This document shows positions 31,666-38,594 of a stretch of 38,594 nucleotides of DNA, piece by piece. Location of the stretch: contig DAHWUD010000008.1 in the NCBI GenBank assembly GCA_027331445.1, positions 1 to 38,594 on the forward strand, written 5' to 3'. The DNA comes from Candidatus Amesbacteria bacterium. GTDB taxonomy: Bacteria; Patescibacteriota; Microgenomatia; CAZETR01; Amesbacteraceae. Every line of letters starts with the position of its first letter. Position 1 is the first letter of the stretch. Under the pieces are notes generated by a model. It did no database searches and was not told the DNA's origin. It saw only the letters and a program-made list of their open reading frames with translations. The translations under genes were made by a program, and so were the position numbers.

Positions 31666-32696
31666 AGTACTGCCAACCACACCCCAAATATTGCCAGCGC
31701 CAGTCCGACCAGCCAGGCCCGCATCACGATCTTCGGCTCCTCCCAACCAACAAGCTGCAGCCAGTGGTGGAGAGGGGCGATGGGAAACAGCCGATGCTTC
31801 ATGAATTTTTTGGACAGCATCTGCAGCAGGCTGGACAACCCCTCCACTAAAAACACCCCCGAAATAATCATCATCACCAGCATCTTTCCCGATAGCAGCC
31901 CGACCACGGCTAAAGTCGCCCCGAACGCCAGCCCCCCCATATTTCCCAGCATGATTCTGGCCGGATAAACATTGAAATACAAAAATGCTAAGAGACTGCC
32001 TACCCACAGCGCGATAAATACGATCAGTACGTGATCCAGCGCCCTGAAAGCAATCGTCCAGAAAGCCAGGAGGCAGATCGTCAGCAAGCCGCACGACAGT
32101 CCGTCCAATCCATCGGTGAAATCAAAAGCATTAGCAAATCCCGTGATCAGAAATGCCGCCAGCGGCACGTACCACCACCCGATCCGCACATGGGCAATGC
32201 CCGGAATATTGATGACGTCTATCCCCAGCCAGGCAAACAGACTCCCTGCCACCACCAGAGCCAGTCCGATCTGCACCAGCAGCTTGTGCCGCAGCCTCAA
32301 CCCGAAAAACCCCGTTTTCTTATATCCGAAAATCTTGATTACGTCGTCATAAAAACCCAACAGCCCGAATCCTATGAACGTAAAAAATATTGTCGCCAGC
32401 TCCCCGGCTAAGTTATACCCCCCCGTAAATCCCCGGGCCGGCCCGAATACCCCGAATACCACGGCAAACATGGCTGCCACTACCACCGTCAGCCAGATAC
32501 CTCCGCCCGTCGGCACGCCGGCCTTAACCGCATGCATTTCCCGGATTTTATAAAAATTCGCGCTGGCATTTTTCCGTATCTCGCCCATTTCCGACTGCCG
32601 CGTAAATTTCAGTTTGTACAGCAGGTTTATGAACGGCACCATCCCCATCATCGTCACCCCGAACGCCACTATCACCAGTCCGAAATAAAAATGCAT
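31662..32696 (-). CDS. mraY: Phospho-MurNAc-pentapeptide translocase
   Basis: The 344-residue membrane enzyme has about ten helices and transfers phospho-MurNAc-pentapeptide from UDP to undecaprenyl phosphate, giving lipid I. Catalytic motifs are GFYDDVIK, ANAFDFTDGLDGLS and GNMGGLAFGA; the usual HHH loop reads APLHHWLQLVGWEEPKIVMR. A TATAAT box ends 9 nt before the ATG. It is divergent from murC and leads the mraY-murE transcript. Confidence 0.95.
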   Translation of the reverse strand: MHFYFGLVIVAFGVTMMGMVPFINLLYKLKFTRQSEMGEIRKNASANFYKIREMHAVKAGVPTGGGIWLTVVVAAMFAVVFGVFGPARGFTGGYNLAGELATIFFTFIGFGLLGFYDDVIKIFGYKKTGFFGLRLRHKLLVQIGLALVVAGSLFAWLGIDVINIPGIAHVRIGWWYVPLAAFLITGFANAFDFTDGLDGLSCGLLTICLLAFWTIAFRALDHVLIVFIALWVGSLLAFLYFNVYPARIMLGNMGGLAFGATLAVVGLLSGKMLVMMIISGVFLVEGLSSLLQMLSKKFMKHRLFPIAPLHHWLQLVGWEEPKIVMRAWLVGLALAIFGVWLAVL

Positions 32697-32705
32697 CGTC
32701 TGAAT

Positions 32706-32711
32706 ATTATA
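32706..32711 (-). promoter_or_regulatory. -10 box (TATAAT) of mraY
   Basis: TATAAT ends 9 nt before the mraY ATG; no Shine-Dalgarno site lies between. Confidence 0.55.
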
Positions 32712-32768
32712 CCGCCTAAGAAATCCCGCCTTCCAGGAAATTAACTAAAGGGGGTGGTACAGGTTTGT

Positions 32769-32774
32769 TATACT
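32769..32774 (+). promoter_or_regulatory. -10 box (TATACT) of murC
   Basis: The extended TGTTATACT ends 9 nt before the ATG at 32784 and supports that start over upstream GTG codons. Confidence 0.5.
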
Positions 32775-32783
32775 CATCCTCAG

Positions 32784-34064
32784 ATGAATAAGCCTCAAAG
32801 TATTCATTTTTTAGGCATCGGCGGTTCCGGCCTGTCTGGGGCGGCCCAAATTGCTAAAAGCCAGGGTTTCATCGTCACGGGCTGCGATCTCGCTTCGGAC
32901 ACTCCCTATCTGGATCAGGTCAGACAAGCCGACATCCCCGTCCTGGTCGGTCATTCCCCCGACCATCTCAAACACATCGATCTTTTAGCCGTCACTCCGG
33001 CCGCTTTTTACCAAAACGCCGAGCATCCCGAAATTACCACTGCCAAAACCCAGGGCCGGCTCATTACCTGGCAGGACTTCATGGGCCGTTATCTCCATCA
33101 GGACAAATTCGTTATTGCCGCCGCCGGTACCCACGGCAAATCTACTACCGCCGCCGTCACAGGGCTGCTCCTGGAAGCCGCCGGAATGGACCCGACCGTA
33201 GAAGTCGGGGCCACCGTGCCCGCCTGGGACAGCAACATTCGTCTGGGCCAGAGCCGCTATTTTGTCTGTGAAGCAGATGAATTTCATGACAACTTTGCCT
33301 CCTTCCATCCCCAAATTTCCCTGTTAACGCTTGTCGAATACGACCACCCCGAATACTTTGAGACCGTGGACAACATGCTGGCTCACTACCAGAGATTTTT
33401 AGACAGAAGTGGTTCCGTCATCTACAACGCCGACTCGCCTCTGGTTAAAAAACTCAAATTTCCGGCTTCTTCCATTCCTTACCATTTATCTGACTTTTCC
33501 CGGACAGATTGGCCCTTGGGTATCGCCGGCACCCACAACCAGCTCAATGCCCTCGCTGTCATCAACCTTGCCCGTTTGCTGAAAATTCCCGACCTGGTCA
33601 CCGCCAAGGTTCTCTCCTCCTTCCACGGCCTGCACCGCCGCATGGAACTTTTGGGGGTCAAAAACGGCATCCATGTTTACGACGACTACGCCAATCACCC
33701 CAGCTCCTTTGCCGCCGTTCTCACCGCCCTGCGCGAGGTTCACCCCGGCGGCCGCTTGTGGGCCGTCATTGAGCCTCATACTTATAGCCGTCTCAAAGCT
33801 CTGGCTGGGCAGTTGCCTGCCTCCGTCCGCGCCGCCGACACCGTCATCGTCTCCCGCATTTTTGGTAGCCGCGAATCCGACCCCGGCGACTTTACCGGCG
33901 AGGACATTGTCGCTTCCCTCTACCACCCCCACTCCCGATATATTCCGGATTTTCCCGCCATCGCCTCCTATCTCAAATCCCACGCCTCACCGGGAGATAC
34001 CGTCGTCGTCATGGGCTCCGGCAACAGTTACCATCTCTCCCGCGAAATTCTCTCCGTTCTTTAA
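32784..34064 (+). CDS. murC: UDP-N-acetylmuramate--L-alanine ligase
   Basis: The 426-residue Mur ligase adds L-Ala to UDP-MurNAc. The N-terminal Rossmann motif GIGGSG is at residues 11-16, the ATP loop GTHGKS at 115-120, then VCEADEFHDNF, AGTHNQLNALA, HGLHRRMELLG, YDDYANHP and IEPHTYSRLKAL. It is on the opposite strand from mraY and murD. Its last 78 bp overlap the murD 3' end, including the conserved VVMGSGNSYHLS. A Mpl-type ligase is a less likely alternative. Confidence 0.92.
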   Translation: MNKPQSIHFLGIGGSGLSGAAQIAKSQGFIVTGCDLASDTPYLDQVRQADIPVLVGHSPDHLKHIDLLAVTPAAFYQNAEHPEITTAKTQGRLITWQDFMGRYLHQDKFVIAAAGTHGKSTTAAVTGLLLEAAGMDPTVEVGATVPAWDSNIRLGQSRYFVCEADEFHDNFASFHPQISLLTLVEYDHPEYFETVDNMLAHYQRFLDRSGSVIYNADSPLVKKLKFPASSIPYHLSDFSRTDWPLGIAGTHNQLNALAVINLARLLKIPDLVTAKVLSSFHGLHRRMELLGVKNGIHVYDDYANHPSSFAAVLTALREVHPGGRLWAVIEPHTYSRLKALAGQLPASVRAADTVIVSRIFGSRESDPGDFTGEDIVASLYHPHSRYIPDFPAIASYLKSHASPGDTVVVMGSGNSYHLSREILSVL

Positions 34065-35273
34065 CACCTCCCGTTTAAACTGCTCTCCCCGGTCTTTGTA
34101 ATTGGAAAACATATCAAAACTGGCAGCAGCGGGCGACAGCACTACCACATCTCCCGGCTTAGCCAATCTTTTAGCTTGCGCCACTATCTCAGTCATATTC
34201 CTTGCTCCTTTGACCAACTTTACTTTTTTGTTCGTAATACTTTTTTCAATTCTATCCGCCATCAGCCCGATCAAAATTACCGCCTTGATATTGTTTGCTT
34301 GGGAAATAACTTGCCCCATTTCTTTAAAATCTGACCCTTTTTCCGACCCGCCGACGATCAGTATCGTCGGTTCGCCGAAGGCCTTAACCGCCGCTATTGT
34401 CGTCTCCGGCGTCGTTGAGAACGAGTCATCAAAATAAGTCACCCCCTCCACTTTCCCCACTTCCTCCAATCGATGTTCCAGCCCCTTGAAGTCCCTGATT
34501 ACATCCCGGGCCAACCCCTTATCTATCCCGACTATTTGAGCCACCGCCATTGCCGCCGCCGCGTTTTCCCGGTTGTGCTCTCCCCGCAGTTTTACCACTC
34601 CCGTAAAATCCCGGCCGCTCACCCAAATCTTTTTTCCCGCGCCCAGTTTTCCAATTTCCCGGCTGTTTTCATAATCCCGGTTCACCACCGCAAAGTCATT
34701 TGCGTTTTGATATCTTACTAAGTTTCCCTTCGCTTCGACATATTCTTTAGCCGATTTGTGCCAATTCATATGCTCGATGGTCGTCATCAGCACCACCCCG
34801 ATATGGGCCGACTTGGACAGGTCGATGAGCTGAAAACTAGACAGCTCCAGCACCACCCAACTCTCCTCATCCACCTGCGGCAAAAATCCGAACACCCCCC
34901 GGCCCATATTTCCCCCCAACCACACCTTCTTTTCCGCCGCTTTCAATATTTCATAAATCAGCGTCGCCGTCGTCCCTTTGCCTTTCGTCCCCGTCACTCC
35001 GATAATTTTCCCCGGGCAGACGTCGAAAAAGATTTTGGTCTTCGACGTCACTATTACTCCTTTTTTCTCCGCCTCCGTTATTTCCGTCCGGTATCTGTAA
35101 ACTCCCGGGCTCCTCACCAGTACCTCATACCCCGACACGTCCCCGAACGGCTTTTTGTCTTTTCTCTCATCCAAAATCGTTATCTGCGCCCCCTGGTCCC
35201 GCAGCCACGGCTCCACATCCTGTGCGTCCTCCCCCCAGCCCAAAATCGCTACTTTCTTACCGTCCCAGTCCAT
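33987..35273 (-). CDS. murD: UDP-N-acetylmuramoylalanine--D-glutamate ligase
   Basis: The 428-residue ligase adds D-Glu to UDP-MurNAc-L-Ala. It opens with VAILGWGEDAQDV, has the ATP loop GTKGKGTT at 95-102, VLELSSFQL, LRGEHNRENAAAA, GLEHRLEEVG, FDDSFSTTPE and VVLSPAAASFDMFSNYKDRG. About 20 extra residues after the usual family end (GENFAGEMVTVAGAHDDDG) are encoded opposite murC. The ATG lies 8 nt after TATAAT. murI just upstream supplies its substrate D-Glu. Confidence 0.92.
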   Translation of the reverse strand: MDWDGKKVAILGWGEDAQDVEPWLRDQGAQITILDERKDKKPFGDVSGYEVLVRSPGVYRYRTEITEAEKKGVIVTSKTKIFFDVCPGKIIGVTGTKGKGTTATLIYEILKAAEKKVWLGGNMGRGVFGFLPQVDEESWVVLELSSFQLIDLSKSAHIGVVLMTTIEHMNWHKSAKEYVEAKGNLVRYQNANDFAVVNRDYENSREIGKLGAGKKIWVSGRDFTGVVKLRGEHNRENAAAAMAVAQIVGIDKGLARDVIRDFKGLEHRLEEVGKVEGVTYFDDSFSTTPETTIAAVKAFGEPTILIVGGSEKGSDFKEMGQVISQANNIKAVILIGLMADRIEKSITNKKVKLVKGARNMTEIVAQAKRLAKPGDVVVLSPAAASFDMFSNYKDRGEQFKREVLKNGENFAGEMVTVAGAHDDDGISR

Positions 35274-35281
35274 AACCAACA

Positions 35282-35287
35282 ATTATA
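35282..35287 (-). promoter_or_regulatory. -10 box (TATAAT) of murD
   Basis: TATAAT ends 8 nt before the ATG at 35273 and overlaps the murI stop codon. Confidence 0.55.
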
Positions 35288-36032
35288 GCTGTATCCGCTC
35301 CGCTTTTCCTGTCAGCTTGCCTCCCAAAAACATTTCCGCCACCCTCACATATCTGTCTGTCATATCGGTAAAGTAATACTCATCCTCCCCCCCGGTGTTT
35401 TCTCCGGGCCATTCTCTGGCCAGTTCCTCCCCCGGATTCACCAGCTTCACTCCCGGCAACTGCTTCTTTATTACCGGCGCAATCACCGGATAATGTGTGC
35501 ACCCCAAAATCAGGGTTTCCGCTCCGGCCATCCCGGCGATACTTTTGCCTACGGCCATTTCTATCAGGTCCCCGGACGTTTCCCCTTCTTCCACCAGCGG
35601 CACCAGCAGGGGAGTCGCCGCCGATTTTATTTCTGCTCCCGGGTTTATTTTTTTAATCTCCTCCTCATACCTGCCACTTCCGATCGTCGCCCTCGTCCCA
35701 ATCACTCCGATCTTCTTACTTCCCCGCGTCCCCTTCGCTCCGTAACTTATCACTTCCCACGCCGGCACGCTCACCGCGGCTCGCACTTCCCCGAACGCGT
35801 ACGCCGAAGCCGTGTTGCAGGCGATAATTATTTTGTCCACTTTTTTTCCTTCCAGAAACCGCGCGCACTCCACCGCAAACTTTTTAATCACTTCCGGGCT
35901 TCTGGTCCCGTACGGTACCCGCGCCGTGTCCCCCAGGTAGATTATTCTCTGCCCCGGCCATTTCTTTTTCAGCTCCTTCACCACCGTGAGCCCCCCCAGC
36001 CCCGAATCAAACACTCCCACACAGCGATTCAT
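35283..36032 (-). CDS. murI: Glutamate racemase
   Basis: The 249-residue enzyme converts L-Glu to D-Glu for MurD. Both catalytic Cys are present, in IIACNTASAYAF and LILGCTHYPVIAP, along with GVFDSGLGGLTVV and GDTARVPYGTRS. The length is slightly below the usual 260-280. It has its own leaderless-type promoter and lies between a VanW-like gene and murD on the same strand. Confidence 0.94.
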   Translation of the reverse strand: MNRCVGVFDSGLGGLTVVKELKKKWPGQRIIYLGDTARVPYGTRSPEVIKKFAVECARFLEGKKVDKIIIACNTASAYAFGEVRAAVSVPAWEVISYGAKGTRGSKKIGVIGTRATIGSGRYEEEIKKINPGAEIKSAATPLLVPLVEEGETSGDLIEMAVGKSIAGMAGAETLILGCTHYPVIAPVIKKQLPGVKLVNPGEELAREWPGENTGGEDEYYFTDMTDRYVRVAEMFLGGKLTGKAERIQL

Positions 36033-36038
36033 TTTCCA

Positions 36039-36044
36039 ATTCTA
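36039..36044 (-). promoter_or_regulatory. -10 box (TAGAAT) of murI
   Basis: TAGAAT ends 6 nt before the murI ATG. Confidence 0.55.
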
Positions 36045-36064
36045 CATCACATACCTGCCGCGCA

Positions 36065-37081
36065 CTAATTACCGCTTAGTTGGGTCGCATTCGCAATTGG
36101 ACTCTCTCCGTATTGAGACACAAAATCCTCATTGTAAACCTGCTTTCGTCCGCCGTTTACAACTTCCAAAGTTCGGGAAAAAGCATAATTATCCTGACCG
36201 TTCGCTTTCGTCGGCAACTCACTCACCCCACTCATCTTAGCCAGAAAATCAATCGGTTCGCCCGCCGTGATCACGGCTCGGGAGATTATTCTTTTATTCC
36301 CAAACATATATTGGGGGAAAAACTGCTCCGGCATATCTTTGCCTGTCATGATCTTAAATCTCCTTTGCAACACCCTCACCACCTGATCAATATAACTGGC
36401 CTTATATTCCAATAGCGACAGCTCCTTACCTGGAGGATGCAATTCGATCCCCGAAGCGTCATAAACCCGGTACCTGAGCACCAAATTTTTATCCGTCGGA
36501 TTTAACAACTTCAAATCCGTCTCCGGCAATTTATCTCCTGGGCCCGGATAATACACTGCTGCGTCTGTCCCCACCGGCATATCCCGAAAATAGTCGGAAT
36601 ATATATCATAATGCGTCCCCCTTTCCGTAATCCGTAACGGTGAATTCAGCGCCGCCCGGAAAACCGTTGTCGAAGCCAAACATAGCCCATATCCAATCCC
36701 CGACAATTTTTCGAAATCCGACATTTGCGCCGCTACGTATCCTACCCTGGGATCCGTATTTTGGTCGGGCGTGTTTATGGACTTATCCAAACCCATAGCT
36801 TTTACCAAAGATATTTCTTCTCCTGGCTTAATCACCAATCCATCTATCTTCTGCGACGCCAACGCTAGATTCGTCCATACCCATGGCCGGGCGTTCCAAC
36901 CCACCTTATATTCCGCCAGCCTTCCCTTAAACGGCTCCAAATTTGGGTTTCTCTCATCCCACCATTCCCCCAGCAACGAATTCAGGGCTGCCCCTCCCAT
37001 CACCACTGCCGATAACTTCAGAAATTCCCTCCTGCTCAAATTTATTTGCCCTTTCATCACCGACTCAAAATTCGCATCCAT
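36065..37081 (-). CDS. VanW-like protein with Tat signal
   Basis: The 338-residue protein begins with a twin-arginine signal, SRREFLK at residues 16-22 followed by LSAVVMGGAALNSLLG. The main domain is VanW-like: VIKPGEEISLVKAMGLD and GYGLCLASTTVFRAALNSP, matching the family's GxCQxSTTLFRAAL segment, here with Leu for Gln. VanW proteins are linked to the cell wall but their activity is unknown. The ATG comes 1 nt after the stop of the laccase-domain gene, with a Shine-Dalgarno-like AAGGA 6 nt upstream, so the pair forms one operon. Confidence 0.85.
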   Translation of the reverse strand: MDANFESVMKGQINLSRREFLKLSAVVMGGAALNSLLGEWWDERNPNLEPFKGRLAEYKVGWNARPWVWTNLALASQKIDGLVIKPGEEISLVKAMGLDKSINTPDQNTDPRVGYVAAQMSDFEKLSGIGYGLCLASTTVFRAALNSPLRITERGTHYDIYSDYFRDMPVGTDAAVYYPGPGDKLPETDLKLLNPTDKNLVLRYRVYDASGIELHPPGKELSLLEYKASYIDQVVRVLQRRFKIMTGKDMPEQFFPQYMFGNKRIISRAVITAGEPIDFLAKMSGVSELPTKANGQDNYAFSRTLEVVNGGRKQVYNEDFVSQYGESPIANATQLSGN

Positions 37082-37082
37082 A

Positions 37083-37781
37083 TTATTTCCTTATCATTGT
37101 CACCACTCCGAACCGGCCTTTATCCCCTCCCCGGTCCCGGTAATGCGAAAAATAATTGATGTCGCTCTTGGTATCAATCCCGCAGTCTTCAATATTTTCT
37201 TCTTCTACCGCGCCGTCTTTAAGTTGCTTTTTTAAATATCCGACGAGATCAATCTTCACCCACCCCTTTCCGTCATCTTCCAAATACGGCTTCCACCCCA
37301 TATCTTTTGGATCTATCCTTTTGGCCAGTTCCTCCGGGCTGAATTTGTAAGATTCCTTCCTGATTCCCGGCCCGATTTTTACCCGTAGATTCTGCGGCCG
37401 GCTGCCCATCTTTTTCAGCTTCTCCACCACTTTCACCACCAATTTTTCCGTGGTTCCCTGCCGACCCAAATGGGCCAGTGCCAAAAAGTTCTTTACCGGA
37501 TCAAAAATGCCCACCGGGAAACAGTCCCCGACCACCATAAATAACGGCACTCCGTCTTCCCGGGTTACCAGCGCATCCGCTTCGTACATTTTCCCCGCGT
37601 CCTTCTTCCCCACCTCCCGAAAACTCGATTTACCCAAAAGTGACAGTTTAACGCAGTCTTCCGGCTTTATTCCCAACTGATCCAGCCACTGCTTTCTGTT
37701 CATATTTACGCTCGTTTCCTCTTCCCACACCAAAGACATATTCCCGTCATTTCTATCCGCCCACTCAAATACCCACTTCAT
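37083..37781 (-). CDS. Laccase-domain (YfiH/PgeF-like) protein with altered metal site
   Basis: The 232-residue protein belongs to the multicopper-oxidase-like YfiH/PgeF family, whose E. coli member is tied to peptidoglycan fidelity and others act as purine nucleoside phosphorylases. The second and third zinc ligands are kept (VVGDCFPVGIFD and ALAHLGRQGT), but the first His of the EQVHG motif is absent: the aligned segment reads SLLGKSSF. AHAGWRG has become AHLGRQG. It may therefore have another activity or none. The ATG lies 6 nt after TAAAAT; the TTG upstream abuts that box. Confidence 0.8.
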   Translation of the reverse strand: MKWVFEWADRNDGNMSLVWEEETSVNMNRKQWLDQLGIKPEDCVKLSLLGKSSFREVGKKDAGKMYEADALVTREDGVPLFMVVGDCFPVGIFDPVKNFLALAHLGRQGTTEKLVVKVVEKLKKMGSRPQNLRVKIGPGIRKESYKFSPEELAKRIDPKDMGWKPYLEDDGKGWVKIDLVGYLKKQLKDGAVEEENIEDCGIDTKSDINYFSHYRDRGGDKGRFGVVTMIRK

Positions 37782-37787
37782 TCCCAA

Positions 37788-37793
37788 ATTTTA
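37788..37793 (-). promoter_or_regulatory. -10 box (TAAAAT) of the laccase-domain gene
   Basis: TAAAAT, within TGATAAAAT, ends 6 nt before the ATG at 37781. Confidence 0.55.
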
Positions 37794-37818
37794 TCACGTC
37801 CCCGCTTGCCGTCAGGTG

Positions 37819-37824
37819 TATTAT
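37819..37824 (+). promoter_or_regulatory. -10 box (TATTAT) of the second HAD gene
   Basis: The extended TGTATTAT ends 11 nt before the ATG at 37836, the widest gap of the set; the ATG inside this region is out of frame. Confidence 0.4.
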
Positions 37825-37835
37825 GGACTCAGCCG

Positions 37836-38456
37836 ATGAAACCTCTGCTTCTGTTCGACATCGACCACACGCTTTTTGACACCGCGGGTTTTTCGAAGCT
37901 TTACCGCCGCAAGTTTACTCACTACCTCGGTGTGCCGCCGGAAAAACTGGATAAAATCCGCTCCGATTACCACTACTCCCTCCAAAAGCACACCGACTAC
38001 GTCCCCGAGGAATATATCAAGCACCTCATCAACTCCCTTCACAAAAACAAGCAGCAGGACCTCTACCGCAAACTTCATAATTTGTTTTATGCAGCGGAAA
38101 ACTTCTCCCAAAGCCTCTTTCCCGAAACCCTCTCCGTCCTCACTGATTTAAAAAAACGCCACACCTTGGGCATTTTTTCCGAAGGCCACCCGGCCTACCA
38201 GAAAACCAAGCTGGTTAAATCCTCCCTTTATGATCTCTTTGACCCCAAATTCATTTATATCTTTCACCGTAAGACGGCCGCCGCTTCGCTTTCCGCCCTT
38301 CCCGACGGCAGTGCCGTTATTGACGATGACCCCGAAGTCATTCAGGAACTGGTCACCCAGACCATCAAGCCTCTGTCCCCCGTCTGGCTCAACCGCCTTA
38401 ACCATGACAAACACCCCCACGCCCGAACCGTCCATTCTCTAGCTGACCTCGTCTAG
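37836..38456 (+). CDS. HAD-family hydrolase
   Basis: The 206-residue protein starts MKPLLLFDIDHTLFDTAG (HAD nucleophile DxDxT), has motif II LGIFSEGH, a motif III Lys in FHRKTAAA and motif IV AVIDDDPEVIQ. A helical cap lies between motifs I and II. The substrate is unknown. It is divergent from the laccase-domain gene and just upstream of murA. Confidence 0.82.
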   Translation: MKPLLLFDIDHTLFDTAGFSKLYRRKFTHYLGVPPEKLDKIRSDYHYSLQKHTDYVPEEYIKHLINSLHKNKQQDLYRKLHNLFYAAENFSQSLFPETLSVLTDLKKRHTLGIFSEGHPAYQKTKLVKSSLYDLFDPKFIYIFHRKTAAASLSALPDGSAVIDDDPEVIQELVTQTIKPLSPVWLNRLNHDKHPHARTVHSLADLV

Positions 38457-38471
38457 ATTTTGACTTTCCGA

Positions 38472-38477
38472 TATAAT
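38472..38477 (+). promoter_or_regulatory. -10 box (TATAAT) of murA
   Basis: TATAAT ends 8 nt before the murA ATG at 38486. Confidence 0.55.
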
Positions 38478-38485
38478 GGTCTGGC

Positions 38486-38594
38486 ATGAACCTCAAAATC
38501 CGCGGTGGACAGGTCTTAAAAGGTACCATTACTCCCAGCGGATCCAAAAACTCTGCCGTCTGCCTCATCCCCGCTTCCCTCCTGTTTGACCGGC
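38486..38594 (+). CDS. murA: UDP-N-acetylglucosamine 1-carboxyvinyltransferase, N-terminal fragment (cut by window end)
   Basis: The 36 visible codons give a start like LKIRGGQVLKGTITPSGSKN, the EPSP-synthase-type opening with the substrate-binding Lys-Asn pair of MurA (SGSKNSAV). MurA commits UDP-GlcNAc to peptidoglycan synthesis. The gene continues beyond the window. Its place next to the other mur genes supports the call; a different enolpyruvyl transferase is unlikely. Confidence 0.85.
   Translation, partial: MNLKIRGGQVLKGTITPSGSKNSAVCLIPASLLFDR

Noticed and set aside
30466-32094. The murE reading frame stays open through most of mraY, giving a 542-codon ORF.
   Set aside because: The added N-terminal part is an out-of-frame reading of mraY with no family features; the ATGA overlap at 31662-31665 is the natural start.
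1-38594. A recoded TGA (as in some CPR groups) was considered.
   Set aside because: TGA ends uppS, mraY, leuS, murD, the polyprenyl operon genes and others at exactly the expected family ends, so it is a stop codon.

Overview
The window looks like a piece of a Candidate Phyla Radiation (Patescibacteria) genome, most likely of Microgenomates type. I infer this from compact tightly packed genes, short versions of Mur and aminoacyl-tRNA synthetase enzymes, a ComEA/split-ComEC cassette, a Wzy-like ligase fused to TPRs, very large LamG surface proteins and almost no Shine-Dalgarno sites. TGA, TAA and TAG all end genes, so the standard bacterial code applies. No marker gene fixes the lineage more precisely.

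Layout. 1-10077: three secreted LamG proteins on the + strand: the C-terminal part of one giant protein cut by the window edge, a 214-residue mini version, and a 2355-residue giant. 10078-10760: a gene-free scar with a heptamer repeat, a remnant of an IS3-family transposase and a possible gene fragment, followed by a small excisionase-type HTH gene. 10996-12463: two tandem paralogous zinc-ribbon membrane proteins. 12566-18253: a HAD phosphatase, an undecaprenyl diphosphate synthase with a long C-terminal extension coupled to a polyprenyl synthetase, ProS, a small Cys protein and TyrS. 18242-26042: a WecG/TagA glycosyltransferase, then a minus-strand run LeuS - ComEA - ComEC membrane part - ComEC beta-lactamase part - GT4 glycosyltransferase, headed by a Y1-transposase-like gene without catalytic residues. 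26146-28194: Wzy/TPR protein. 28219-28385: two tRNA-Ala genes and a terminator. 28434-29937: a CxxC-x17-CxxC zinc protein with a structured leader and a LysM/M23 peptidase. 29984-38594: a peptidoglycan precursor block (hypothetical, MurE, MraY, MurC, MurD, MurI, VanW-like, laccase-domain protein, HAD, start of MurA).

The genes fit an envelope theme. UppS and the prenyl synthetase give the lipid carrier; MurA, MurC, MurD, MurE, MurI and MraY build lipid I; WecG/TagA, the GT4 enzyme and the Wzy-like protein belong to surface glycan assembly; LysM/M23 and VanW-like proteins act on or near the wall; LamG giants decorate the outside; ComEA/ComEC take up DNA.

Three genome-wide habits stand out. 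First, 18 protein genes carry a -10 box whose last base lies only 5 to 11 nt (10 of them exactly 6 nt) before the start codon, so their transcripts should be leaderless; I used this to correct several start sites. Second, short repeats of 7-bp units, usually four copies, sit both between genes and inside uppS, murE and leuS; an 8-bp version sits in proS. Third, a G/C-rich palindromic mini-element occurs four times, three of them inside reading frames (twice in one glycosyltransferase, once in leuS). The + strand is C-rich throughout, whatever the gene direction, and most genes lie on the G-rich minus strand.
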